Of a DNA stretch of 64,000 nt, positions 52,865 to 61,879 are shown one piece after another (the stretch's first letter is position 1; every line of letters starts with the position of its first letter). The stretch is taken from positions 1,798,001 to 1,862,000 of the forward strand of contig CP171222.1 in assembly GCA_050908895.1 (NCBI GenBank). The letters are read 5' to 3'. The notes under the pieces are model-generated. The model did no database searches. It was not told where the DNA came from and worked only from the letters and a program-made list of their open reading frames with translations. The translations under genes were made by a program, and so were the position numbers. The DNA is from S5-A14a sp050908895 (GTDB lineage Bacteria; Bacillota; Clostridia; Peptostreptococcales; Anaerovoracaceae).

Positions 52865-54481
52865 CTAAATTCCTGTCACATCTTTAAAAAAGTAGAATCC
52901 AAGTGGAGTATAATAATTTCCCTTAATTCCATCCTGAATCATGTGCTTACTTGTGTAGAAATAGAGTGGTGCAACAACCACATCATCGTTTACTAAGATT
53001 TTCTCTGCATCATGTAAGGTTTTCATTCTCTTTTCAGGATCTGCTTCTGATTTAGCAGACTTAACAAGAGCATCGTATGATGGATTTGAATATCCTGCCT
53101 CGTTATTTCCACCACCGGTAATAAACATATCAATGAAGCTCATAGGGTCATTATAATCCGCTACCCAACCATGTCTTGCAATTGAATAGTTTCCGGCTTT
53201 TCTATCGGCTACGAATACATTCCATTCCTGATTCTGCAGATTTACAGTAACTCCAAGCTCCTGTTTCCACATGTTCTGAAGAGCCTCAGCTATAGCCTTA
53301 TGGTTACCTTCTGTGTTGTAAAGATAATCAACTGCCGGGAAGTCTTTACCTTCAGGATATCCCGCTTCCGCTAAAAGCTTTCTTGCCTTTTCACAATTAG
53401 CTTTATAATCGTCCGCTTTAATGCTGTATAATGATCCTCCAACCTTTCTGAAGTTATCTCCATCAACACCCTTTGCATCATTTACTCCATCAGGCACAAA
53501 AGCGTCAGCAGCCTTTTCACCAGTACCAGTAACTTCATTTACAATAAAGTTTCTATCAATTGCCAGCGAGAAAGCTTCTCTCACCTTTGGATTATCAAAT
53601 GGTGCTTTCTTATTGTTGAAGCAAACAAAATATGTTCCGATCTGCGGTTCAACCTTTAGAGACTTATCCTTTAGCAATGCTTTTGCTTCATCCGGAGGAA
53701 CACTGTTTATAAAGTCAAGTTCTCCTGACTTAAACGCTGCATAAATAGCATTTGTATCATCCATCAAATGAAACACAATCTTCTTAGCCTTTACGTTTTT
53801 GGCATCATAGTAATTTTCGTTAGGCTCCATTACAATCTTTGAATTTCTCTTTCTTTCTGTTACCTTGAAAGGTCCGTTAGAAATATATGTCTCAGGAGAA
53901 CTTGTCCATTTGTCGCCCTCTTTTTCAACGATTTCCTGTTTAACAGGGTAAGTTGATGGGAATGCACATATTTCCTCAAAATATGGAGTCATCTTAGCTA
54001 ATTTAACTTTAAAGGTCTGATCATCAACCGCTTCTATTTCAAGTTTCTTATCAGCACTGTCATATCCTGCAACCATATCTAACATGTACTCATAATCCGC
54101 TCCGGTGTTCGGATTTACAAGTCTATTCCAAGAGTATACAAAATCCTTAGCAGTAAGCTTTGATCCGTCACTCCATTTGAGATCCTTTCTTAGATGGAAT
54201 GTCCACTCAAGTTTATCATCTGATACATCCCATTTTTCAGCCATTCCAGGTGCAAGTTTTGCATGACCCTTACCATCATCCACCCATTTAATCAACCCTT
54301 CAAAAGTATGTTGATTCATCGTACCACCGTCAAGCGTAGTACTTAAAGCCGGGTCTATGGAGTCCGGTTCAGATGCAATACATACATCCATAACCCCATC
54401 TGCATTCTTTGCACCGCTTCCACACGCTGCGAAAGAAAGTGCCATACACAACACCATGGCTAATAATATCACCTTCTTCAT
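52865..54481 (-). CDS. oppA: Oligopeptide ABC transporter substrate-binding lipoprotein
   Basis: A 538-residue extracellular binding protein anchored by lipid. The signal peptide is MKKVILLAMVLCMALSFAAC with the lipobox cysteine at residue 20. Family 5 solute-binding features follow (DPALSTTLDGGTMNQHTFEGL, ERKRNSKIVMEPNENYYDAK, VREAFSLAIDRNFI). It delivers oligopeptides to OppBCDF. AAGGAGG precedes the ATG. As the last gene of the operon it may be translated at a high level. Confidence 0.94.
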   Translation of the reverse strand: MKKVILLAMVLCMALSFAACGSGAKNADGVMDVCIASEPDSIDPALSTTLDGGTMNQHTFEGLIKWVDDGKGHAKLAPGMAEKWDVSDDKLEWTFHLRKDLKWSDGSKLTAKDFVYSWNRLVNPNTGADYEYMLDMVAGYDSADKKLEIEAVDDQTFKVKLAKMTPYFEEICAFPSTYPVKQEIVEKEGDKWTSSPETYISNGPFKVTERKRNSKIVMEPNENYYDAKNVKAKKIVFHLMDDTNAIYAAFKSGELDFINSVPPDEAKALLKDKSLKVEPQIGTYFVCFNNKKAPFDNPKVREAFSLAIDRNFIVNEVTGTGEKAADAFVPDGVNDAKGVDGDNFRKVGGSLYSIKADDYKANCEKARKLLAEAGYPEGKDFPAVDYLYNTEGNHKAIAEALQNMWKQELGVTVNLQNQEWNVFVADRKAGNYSIARHGWVADYNDPMSFIDMFITGGGNNEAGYSNPSYDALVKSAKSEADPEKRMKTLHDAEKILVNDDVVVAPLYFYTSKHMIQDGIKGNYYTPLGFYFFKDVTGI

Positions 54482-54536
54482 AATAAATCCTCCTTATTAT
54501 TTTTTATTATATAAATGGTTTTTATTTAAAACCTAT

Positions 54537-55517
54537 CTAAACATTGTGACAGGCCACGAATCGTCCCTGCTTAATTTCTCTCCATTCAGGGGATTTCTCT
54601 TTACATACCTCCGTAGCAAAGGGACATCTGGTATGAAACTTACACCCACTTGGCGGATTCATAGGACTTGGAATCTCACCTTCTAAAACAATCCTCTGTC
54701 TTTGTCTATTGACCTTTGGATCAGGAATAGGTACTGCCGACAAGAGAGTTTTCGTATATGGATGTATGGGGTTACCATATATTTCTCTACTGCCACCAAG
54801 TTCCACCATATTCCCAAGGTACATCACACCAATTCTGTCAGATATATGTCTAACTACTGATAAATCATGAGCTATAAAAAGATATGTCAGTCCAAATTCC
54901 TCTTGCATGTCTTCAAGCATATTCACGACTTGTGATTGTATCGAAACGTCCAGTGCAGATATAGGTTCATCACAAACAATAAACTCCGGTTCTACCGCAA
55001 GAGCCCTTGCAATACCAATCCTTTGTTGTTGTCCTCCGGAAAATTCATGAGGATATCTATTTGAATGTTCACTGTTTAAGCCTACCTTTTCGAGCAGCTC
55101 ATTGATTCTACCCTTTCTTGCATCACCCTGATAGAGTCCATGTATATCTAAAGCTTCTCCGACAATCTCTCCGACAGTCATCCTAGGATTAAGTGAAGCT
55201 GATGGATCCTGGAATATAATCTGCATTTTTCTCCTGTAAGGAAGCATATCCACCTTTTCTTTCGGTCTATCACCATCGTATATAACATCACCGTCATATA
55301 TAATTTGTCCGGCTGTCGGTTCATAAAGGCGCAAAATAGTTCGTCCCAATGTGGTTTTTCCACATCCGGACTCTCCAACCAGTCCGAAAGTCTCGCCTTT
55401 TTTAATTTCAAAAGAAACACCATCTACGGCATATAGGGTCTTAGATGAACCGATTCCACCTTTAATGGTGAAATGTTTTTTAAGATTTTTTATTTCTACC
55501 AAACTTTTATTCTCCAT
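54537..55517 (-). CDS. oppF: Oligopeptide ABC transporter ATP-binding protein OppF
   Basis: A 326-residue ATPase with Walker A GLVGESGCGKTTLGR, signature LSGGQ in PHEFSGGQQQRIGIARAL, Walker B FIVCDEPISALD, and a C-terminal oligopeptide-transport domain with a cysteine motif (CKFHTRCPFATEVC). It energises peptide import together with OppD. Start 55517 follows GGGGAGG and overlaps the oppD end by 11 bp; a longer reading adds 19 residues. Confidence 0.95.
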   Translation of the reverse strand: MENKSLVEIKNLKKHFTIKGGIGSSKTLYAVDGVSFEIKKGETFGLVGESGCGKTTLGRTILRLYEPTAGQIIYDGDVIYDGDRPKEKVDMLPYRRKMQIIFQDPSASLNPRMTVGEIVGEALDIHGLYQGDARKGRINELLEKVGLNSEHSNRYPHEFSGGQQQRIGIARALAVEPEFIVCDEPISALDVSIQSQVVNMLEDMQEEFGLTYLFIAHDLSVVRHISDRIGVMYLGNMVELGGSREIYGNPIHPYTKTLLSAVPIPDPKVNRQRQRIVLEGEIPSPMNPPSGCKFHTRCPFATEVCKEKSPEWREIKQGRFVACHNV

Positions 55518-56505
55518 TTTGAACCTCCCCTGATTCTTTGAGAGCAAGAAGCCAACATTTAGACTTATGACCATTCCCCAAATCTATCGTAGGTGGTTCT
55601 TTTCGGAGACAGACATTCATACAGGACTCACATCTAGCTCCAAACCCACAGCCCTCTGGCGGATTAAGCATATCAACAGGATTTCCCTCAATTGGAATTA
55701 ACCTCTCGTAGTTACCGGCATCTACTCTCGGCATTGATTTCATAAGTCCAAGGGTGTATGGATGAGAAGGATTGTAGAAAATATCATCAACAGTCCCTTG
55801 TTCAACCATCTTCCCGGCATACATTACCGATACCTTATCACATACTTCAGCTACAACACCTAGATTATGAGTTATAAATATAACAGACATTTTTCTGTCT
55901 TTTTGAAGTTTTCTGATGAGTTCTAAAATTTGAGCTTGAATCGTTACATCAAGAGCAGTTGTAGGCTCATCTGCAATAAGTAACTGTGGATTACATATCA
56001 ATCCCATGGCTATCATAACCCTTTGCCTCATACCACCTGATAATTCATGAGGATACTGCTTCATTCTTTTGCCAGGATTGTTGATGCCTACAAGCTCCAA
56101 CATCTCAACGGCTCTATCCCAAGCCACTTTTTTATCAACCTTTTCATGACATAGGACAGCTTCGCTCAGTTGATTTCCTATTGTATAAACAGGATTTAAA
56201 CACGTCATAGGGTTTTGGAAAATCATACTTACCTTATTGCCACGGAAGTCTTCCATCTGTTCTTTATCATAGTTCAAAATATTCTCCCCATTGAAGAGAA
56301 TTTCTCCTCCAACTACTTTTCCAGGTTCTTGGAGTAGACCAATAATGGTATAGGCTTCCACACTCTTCCCGGAGCCGGATTCACCGACAATACCCATAAT
56401 TTCACCGTGATTTATATCATAACTAATTCCGTCAACAGCCTTAACCTCCCCCGCATGAGTAAAGAAGGAAACCTTAAGATTTTTGACTTCTAACAGTTTA
56501 TCCAT
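55507..56505 (-). CDS. oppD: Oligopeptide ABC transporter ATP-binding protein OppD
   Basis: A 332-residue ATPase with Walker A GIVGESGSGKSVEAYT, signature PHELSGGMRQRVMIAMGL and Walker B LLIADEPTTALD. The C-terminal oligopeptide domain has the cysteine set CGFGARCESCMNVC. Pairs with OppF under OppBC. GGAGGG precedes the ATG, 10 bp after oppC. Confidence 0.95.
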   Translation of the reverse strand: MDKLLEVKNLKVSFFTHAGEVKAVDGISYDINHGEIMGIVGESGSGKSVEAYTIIGLLQEPGKVVGGEILFNGENILNYDKEQMEDFRGNKVSMIFQNPMTCLNPVYTIGNQLSEAVLCHEKVDKKVAWDRAVEMLELVGINNPGKRMKQYPHELSGGMRQRVMIAMGLICNPQLLIADEPTTALDVTIQAQILELIRKLQKDRKMSVIFITHNLGVVAEVCDKVSVMYAGKMVEQGTVDDIFYNPSHPYTLGLMKSMPRVDAGNYERLIPIEGNPVDMLNPPEGCGFGARCESCMNVCLRKEPPTIDLGNGHKSKCWLLALKESGEVQNGE

Positions 56506-56515
56506 TTATTCCCTC

Positions 56516-57583
56516 CTACTTTCTTAATCTAGGGTCGAAGGCATCTCTAAGACCGTCGCCAAATAGATTTAAACTCAAAATCATTAAACTTAAAATTATC
56601 GATGGTATAATCAATCTTTCAGGATATGAATATATTCCGGCAAGAGCTTCTGCCGCCATAGCACCCAGACTTGGCATAGGTGCCGAAACACCAATTCCGA
56701 GAAACGATAGGAAAGATTCAAGAAATATAGCTGACGGTATCTGAAGAGCAGTCATAACTATAATCTGTCCAACGCAGTTAGGAAGTAAATGCCTTTTAAT
56801 AATCCTCTTTCCACTTCCCCCAAGCGCCCTTGCAGCAGTAACATACTCCTGCTGCTTTAGAGTTAGTATTTGCCCCCTTATAATTCTTGCCATCGACACC
56901 CAGTACAAAAGTCCAAAAGCGATGAATATAGAAATCAGCGGTGCACCCAAAACACCCACTTTATCCGCAAAGGCTGAATTACTGTTATTCACCCAATTTT
57001 GGAGAGGTATCTTGATTGTAACAGAAAGAAGAAGTACAACAAGAACATCCGGAACAGAATAAATCAAATCAAGAATTCTCATCATAGCATTGTCAACTTT
57101 TCCACCAGCGTACCCAGAAATAGCGCCATACAATGTGCCAATAACAAGCACAATTAAACTTGCACAAACGCCTACGGTTAAAGAAACCCTTCCACCGTAC
57201 ATAGCTCTTACAAATAAGTCTCTTCCAAATTTATCAGTTCCAAAAGGATGCTGGAAAGATGGGGATAAATTTATTGAGGAAGAATCCCTTGTCTGGGTTG
57301 AATAGTCTACGTTCATGAATAGGGGGCCAAGGAATGCAAATATGAAAATTATTACTATTATACCTAATGAAATCATAGCAACCTTGTTACTTTTTAATCG
57401 TCTCCACGCATCAGCCCAATAAGAAACACTCTCTGCTTTTTCTATAAAACTATCTTTCCTATCTGCTGAAGCTAACTTGAAATCATCCGCATTAAACACA
57501 ATTTCCTTATCCGGCAACTTATTAAAATCCGGTTGCAACGAGAAGACTCTAGGATCCAAAAATACATTTTTTTGACTAATCAT
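56516..57583 (-). CDS. oppC: Oligopeptide ABC transporter permease OppC
   Basis: A 355-residue permease with a long cytoplasmic N-terminus (about 75 residues) and six membrane segments. The EAA loop is EYVTAARALGGSGKRIIKRHLLPN, which contacts the ATPases. It overlaps oppB by 4 bp (ATGA), indicating translational coupling. GGAGGTG lies before its ATG inside oppB. Confidence 0.94.
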   Translation of the reverse strand: MISQKNVFLDPRVFSLQPDFNKLPDKEIVFNADDFKLASADRKDSFIEKAESVSYWADAWRRLKSNKVAMISLGIIVIIFIFAFLGPLFMNVDYSTQTRDSSSINLSPSFQHPFGTDKFGRDLFVRAMYGGRVSLTVGVCASLIVLVIGTLYGAISGYAGGKVDNAMMRILDLIYSVPDVLVVLLLSVTIKIPLQNWVNNSNSAFADKVGVLGAPLISIFIAFGLLYWVSMARIIRGQILTLKQQEYVTAARALGGSGKRIIKRHLLPNCVGQIIVMTALQIPSAIFLESFLSFLGIGVSAPMPSLGAMAAEALAGIYSYPERLIIPSIILSLMILSLNLFGDGLRDAFDPRLRK

Positions 57584-58518
57584 GCTTCTTCACCTCCCTT
57601 AGTTATATCTATTCTAGGATCTACGAACCTATAAAGAAGGTCAACAATTAGATTCATAACTATTACCAAAGCTGCTAGGAAAATCGTAGTTGCCATTATT
57701 ACAGGATAATCTCTGTTTAAAATACTCTGGATAAAATATCTTCCAAGTCCCGGTATACTGAAAACGCTTTCAACAACAAAGCTTCCCGTAAGTATAAATG
57801 CTGTTAATGGACCAAGATAAGTCAATACAGGTATAAAAGCATTTCTAAGTGCGTGTTTAAAAATTACCATTGAAGATTTAACACCCTTAGCTCTTGCGGT
57901 TCTTATATAATCCTGATTTATTGCATCCAGCATACTTGATCTTGCAAGCCTACCAAGATAACACATTGGATAAAACGATAGTGCAAAGCACGGCATTATA
58001 TAACTGTCCCATGTATTAAGTCCAATTGTAGGAAGCCAGCCCAAATTAACGCCAAACAAAATAAGCAGCAATGTTGCAATTACGAATCCCGGTACAGATA
58101 TCCCTAATGTCATAACTACTCTAAGAGCACTATCAAGCTTTCCCCCTCTAAAGTATGCAGCCAAGCATCCCATAGGGACTCCTGTTGCAATAGCAAAAAG
58201 CAAAGAAATTAGCCCTATTCTCGCTGATGTAGGAAACATCTCAGATATTATATCTCCCACCGGACGATTCTTCTGCATCTTCAAAGATACTCCAAAATCA
58301 CCCTGAACAAAATTCACAATATAATTTTTAAATTGTATGTGAAGAGGCTTATCCAATCCATACTTTGCATTTAAAGCCTGCAATACTTCAGCAGACTTAG
58401 CTTTCTCACCGGCAAATGGTCCTCCGGGAACCAAATTCATCAACACAAAAGTCAAGGCAGCAACTAGAAATAATACCAGCAGCGCTTGACCAATTCGTTT
58501 AGCAACGTATTTACCCAT
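57580..58518 (-). CDS. oppB: Oligopeptide ABC transporter permease OppB
   Basis: A 312-residue permease with the classical N-terminus MGKYVAKRIGQALLVLFLVA and the EAA motif DYIRTARAKGVKSSMVIFKHALRN. It is the first gene of the oppBCDFA operon. Peptides taken up here would supply lysine and other amino acids for the neighbouring fermentation genes. AGGAG precedes the ATG. Confidence 0.94.
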   Translation of the reverse strand: MGKYVAKRIGQALLVLFLVAALTFVLMNLVPGGPFAGEKAKSAEVLQALNAKYGLDKPLHIQFKNYIVNFVQGDFGVSLKMQKNRPVGDIISEMFPTSARIGLISLLFAIATGVPMGCLAAYFRGGKLDSALRVVMTLGISVPGFVIATLLLILFGVNLGWLPTIGLNTWDSYIMPCFALSFYPMCYLGRLARSSMLDAINQDYIRTARAKGVKSSMVIFKHALRNAFIPVLTYLGPLTAFILTGSFVVESVFSIPGLGRYFIQSILNRDYPVIMATTIFLAALVIVMNLIVDLLYRFVDPRIDITKGGEEA

Positions 58519-58563
58519 TTAATAAACTCCTGACGTTTAAATATTTTATATTTGATTTAGCAC

Positions 58564-58592
58564 ATTATACAACATTCGACGAATAAAAACAA
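58564..58592 (-). promoter_or_regulatory. Promoter of the opp operon
   Basis: On the minus strand TTGTTT (58587-58592) and a perfect TATAAT (58564-58569) are 17 bp apart, about 45 bp before oppB. ATTCGTCGAAT, a near-palindrome, lies within the spacer. Confidence 0.65.
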
Positions 58593-58897
58593 TATATTTT
58601 TCTAAAAAAAAGTATTGTTACATTTCAACTTTCAAGCGGTAAAACTATTGATAGTATCTATTTTTTGTATGTTTAACTCAAGTATGCAAAAATAAAATAG
58701 TTGTCATTAAACAATTTTTTCTTTTCAAACTAAAAAATTCCAATTTTCCAAGTTTTATTCTATCCTTTTATGAAAAACGCCTCATGATTATTTAAACATT
58801 ATATATTTTTTTAATACATATTTTTACTCTCTTCAATCTTATATAAATACATATAGAAAAAACATTTGAAATATTATAAAAAAAAGCAATAAATTTC
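58593..58897. other. A/T-rich intergenic between divergent opp and brnQ
   Basis: About 300 bp of very A/T-rich DNA with many T and A runs. No reading frame, stem-loop or recognisable regulatory RNA was found. It may hold operators for either divergent promoter, but none is conspicuous. Confidence 0.5.
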
Positions 58898-58926
58898 TTG
58901 CAATGCTTCGTTATAATATATATAAT
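58898..58926 (+). promoter_or_regulatory. Promoter of brnQ
   Basis: TTGCAA (58898-58903) and TATAAT (58921-58926) are separated by 17 bp, about 65 bp before the start. Confidence 0.65.
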
Positions 58927-58990
58927 ATGATTTATTAAATTTGTCTATCAGACATAGAAAATTTTTAAAAAATATATGGAGAAAAACAAA

Positions 58991-60358
58991 ATGGACAGAA
59001 AATTAACCACAAAAGATTACATATTGCTGGCTTCAATGTTATTCGGCATGTTTTTTGGGGCCGGTAATTTAATCTTCCCAGTACACATGGGACAACTTGC
59101 AGGTGCCAATATGTGGCCTGCCGTAGTCGGCTTTTGCTTGACCGGTGTCGGATTACCCCTCCTTGGAGTTGCCGCTCTGGGGATATCAAAGAGCGAAGGA
59201 TTATTCCATATGAGCAGTATGGTAGGTAAGAAATTTGCTTATTTCTTTACAGTTGCGCTTTACTTAACAATCGGACCTCTATTTGCTATTCCTAGAACTG
59301 CTACAGTTTCGTACCAAGTTGGTATTGCACCTTTTATTCCTGATAGCATGTCCAAAACCGGGTTAGCAATTTTTTCTTTCATTTTCTTTGCAGCAGTTTT
59401 ATTTTTTTCACTTAAACCGTCTGGAATAATGACATGGATAGGAAAGATTTTAAATCCAGTATTTTTAGTATTTCTCGGAATACTAATCGTAGCTGTTTTC
59501 GTTTCTCCAATGGGCAGCGTTAATAGCAATCCACCAATGGATAACTATATAGAAAAGAGTTTTTTCACCGGCTTCTTAGAGGGATACAATACAATGGACG
59601 CCTTAGCATCCTTAGCATTTGGTATAGTTCTTATTGATTCAATCAAAAGACTTGGTGTCAACACTCCTAAGCAAATTTCTCTTAGCACAATAAAGGCAGG
59701 AGTGCTCAGCGTTATATTGATGGCAGCTATTTACTGTGCTCTGACAATTGCTGGCGCTCAATCAAGAGGAGTTATAGGAATGACAGAGGACGGTGGCATC
59801 GCCCTAAGCCTAATCGCAAAACACTATTTCAGCAAATTAGGCGCTCTAATCCTAGGTTCAACAATCACATTCGCATGCCTAAAGACAGCTATAGCCCTTG
59901 TAACAGCTTGCGGCGAGACATTCTCAAAGATACTTCCGATGAAATGGTCATACAAAGCCTACGCTATCGGCTTTTCAGTATTTTCATTTGCCCTTGCTAA
60001 CGTAGGCTTAAGCAACATCATCGCATACTCAATCCCAGTGCTGATATTCCTATATCCACTAACGATTGTCCTCATATTTCTAGGACTAGTCGGAGGATTG
60101 TTCAACTACAACAAAACAGTGTTCTCCGTAACGATGACTTTCACTGTGCTTGCAGCTATTTTGGACCTAATAAAGGCGCTCCCACTTCCTGCATCTGTAA
60201 CCGGCGGGGTGTTTAAAGGATTATTCGAAGTATTTAAATCAATATCTGCTGCACTTCCGTTTAACGATTTTGGTATGGGATGGATAGTCCCTGCGACGAT
60301 AGGTTTTGTACTTGGCCTTGCAATTTATCTAGCCAAGGGGAATAACAAATCAGCATAA
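58991..60358 (+). CDS. brnQ: Branched-chain amino acid:cation symporter BrnQ
   Basis: A 455-residue LIVCS-family carrier importing Leu, Ile or Val with Na+ or H+. It has about 12 membrane segments; the family start is seen in SMLFGMFFGAGNLIFPVHMG, and GPLFAIPRTATVSYQ is a second signature. ATG 58991 is chosen because GGAG lies eight bases upstream; an ATG at 58976 in the same frame would overlap that site. It stands between two groups of lysine-related genes and may supply substrate for branched-chain Stickland reactions. Confidence 0.93.
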   Translation: MDRKLTTKDYILLASMLFGMFFGAGNLIFPVHMGQLAGANMWPAVVGFCLTGVGLPLLGVAALGISKSEGLFHMSSMVGKKFAYFFTVALYLTIGPLFAIPRTATVSYQVGIAPFIPDSMSKTGLAIFSFIFFAAVLFFSLKPSGIMTWIGKILNPVFLVFLGILIVAVFVSPMGSVNSNPPMDNYIEKSFFTGFLEGYNTMDALASLAFGIVLIDSIKRLGVNTPKQISLSTIKAGVLSVILMAAIYCALTIAGAQSRGVIGMTEDGGIALSLIAKHYFSKLGALILGSTITFACLKTAIALVTACGETFSKILPMKWSYKAYAIGFSVFSFALANVGLSNIIAYSIPVLIFLYPLTIVLIFLGLVGGLFNYNKTVFSVTMTFTVLAAILDLIKALPLPASVTGGVFKGLFEVFKSISAALPFNDFGMGWIVPATIGFVLGLAIYLAKGNNKSA

Positions 60359-60412
60359 GTAATACAGCATAAAATGTCATTCTCTATTAAACCGCATAAT
60401 ACAACTTACGAA

Positions 60413-60445
60413 AAAACCCTTCGATCTTAACGACCGAAGGGTTTT
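60413..60445. terminator. Bidirectional terminator between brnQ and the second kdd
   Basis: AAAACCCTTCG and CGAAGGGTTTT form an 11-bp stem. It serves brnQ (plus) and the convergent kdd paralogue (minus, 21 bp after its stop). Confidence 0.88.
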
Positions 60446-60465
60446 CTACTTAATTTATTTGAAGA

Positions 60466-61530
60466 TTAAGCATAAAGCTTTTTGAATAATTCTTTGATTT
60501 TTTCGTCTTCTCTTAGAACCTGAAGCGCAACATTTGCGTGTCCCTTAGTGTATCCGTTACCAACAAGCATGTTGATATCTTTACCTACACCTTCCGCTCC
60601 TAGAGCTGCCTTAGTGAAGTCACTTGCCATTGAGAAGAAATATACCATTCCTCCGTCTTTGCAAAGCATAATTGACGCCATTTCTGTGTTTGAAATATTT
60701 ACTACGTTAATTACTACGTCAGCCATCTTACCATCTGTAAGTTCAGCAATTTGGTTATGTAGGCCAACAGCATCTGTAGCATTACCCACCAGGTAATCAT
60801 GAGCTACATCAACGCTCTGTGCTCTATCAATAGCAGGCTGGAAGCCATCAATACAAATAACGTGTCCGTTAATGCCAGCCTCTTTCTTAGCCATATAGCA
60901 GCAAAGCATTCCTGATTTACCACCACCACCAAGAACAACAACTGTATCCCCTGGGTGCACAATTTTAGAAGTCTGTGCAGGAGCACCAGCAACGTCAAGT
61001 ACAGACAAAGCAAGGTTTTGAGGAATATCTTCAGGTAGAACTGAGAAAATTCCGCTTTCAAACAAAATAGCCTGTCCCTTAATATCTACCTGGTCAATGT
61101 CAGGTCTCACCTCTAGAATCTCTTCAATCTTAAGCGGTGTTAAGCTTAGAGAAACCAAAGTTGCAATTTTATCCCCAACCTTTAGTTCACCAGTGTAGTT
61201 AGGTCCGATTTCAGCTACTGTACCAATTAGCATTCCGCCTGAACCAGTCCAAGGATTCTTGTGCTTACCTGTTTTGTCAACGATGCAGTTGATTATTTCC
61301 TTGATTTTTTCGATATCGTGATCAGCTCTTCTTTCAATTTCAGTAAAACTAGCTGAGTCAATGTTTAAAGTGTGAACGTCAATAAGTACCTCATTGTCGT
61401 AAATTTTCATATCATTGTCAAGTACGTCAGCAGGCTGTGGTAATACACCCTTTGGGCTCAATACTCTATGTGTACCAAGTGGATCTCCTGGTCTATATTT
61501 AACAGTTCTATTCTCGATTTTGTTTTCCAT
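60466..61530 (-). CDS. Second 3,5-diaminohexanoate dehydrogenase paralogue
   Basis: A 354-residue protein closely similar along its whole length to Kdd at 51.5 kb: LGTHRVLSPKGVLPQPADV, NPWTGSGGMLIGTVAEIG, the cofactor motif TVVVLGGGGKSGMLCCY and the end ALGAEGVGKDINMLVGNGYT. All family motifs are intact, so it should be an active dehydrogenase. It may be an isozyme or act on a related diamino acid; sequence alone does not decide. GGAAAGGA precedes the ATG. Unlike the first kdd it lies behind a -24/-12 element and next to the Kdd-like activator gene. Confidence 0.87.
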   Translation of the reverse strand: MENKIENRTVKYRPGDPLGTHRVLSPKGVLPQPADVLDNDMKIYDNEVLIDVHTLNIDSASFTEIERRADHDIEKIKEIINCIVDKTGKHKNPWTGSGGMLIGTVAEIGPNYTGELKVGDKIATLVSLSLTPLKIEEILEVRPDIDQVDIKGQAILFESGIFSVLPEDIPQNLALSVLDVAGAPAQTSKIVHPGDTVVVLGGGGKSGMLCCYMAKKEAGINGHVICIDGFQPAIDRAQSVDVAHDYLVGNATDAVGLHNQIAELTDGKMADVVINVVNISNTEMASIMLCKDGGMVYFFSMASDFTKAALGAEGVGKDINMLVGNGYTKGHANVALQVLREDEKIKELFKKLYA

Positions 61531-61605
61531 CTTATAGTTCCTTTCCCTTAGTTAGTGTTAATGAATAAGTGTGTGCTCTTCTCACCAAGCACAGGATTAT
61601 ATATT

Positions 61606-61621
61606 AGCAAATTACATGCCA
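61606..61621 (-). promoter_or_regulatory. Sigma-54 (-24/-12) promoter of the second kdd
   Basis: The minus strand reads TGGCATGTAATTTGCT, which fits the consensus TGGCACG-N4-TTGCW at all positions except one. GG and GC are 12 bases apart as required. It lies 76 bp before the ATG. A sigma-A reading is also possible in the same DNA: TTGACA (61625-61630) with TAATAT after 18 bp. The adjacent sigma-54 activator gene favours the first reading. Confidence 0.7.
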
Positions 61622-61802
61622 ACATGTCAAACTGTTTTTCGAATTTTATAGATGTTCGAAGTACTTCTCAATATCAGCTTTGGAATTCCAACAAATAAAA
61701 TCCCCCTTTAAAAATAAAAATATTTTCACAAGGAGGATAAAAATGTTCTATTTTTGCTTATCATAAGTTTCTCAGCTCTATAACCAGTAATTTTTGAAAC
61801 GA

Positions 61803-61845
61803 TTTCGCTTCACAGCTTTTATGTGCGATTATATTTCGGTTCACA
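61803..61845 (-). promoter_or_regulatory. Candidate upstream activating sites for the Kdd-like activator
   Basis: TTTCGCTTCACA (61803-61814) and TTTCGGTTCACA (61834-61845) are direct repeats differing at one base, 31 bp apart, which is about three helical turns. They lie roughly 195-237 bp upstream of the -12 box, the usual range for enhancer sites of sigma-54 activators. The rest of 61622-61802 has a perfect GAAGTACTTC palindrome at 61658 and no gene apart from a seven-codon frame. Confidence 0.5.
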
Positions 61846-61879
61846 CATCTGTATGTCTTCAGAAATCAAATATGACATA

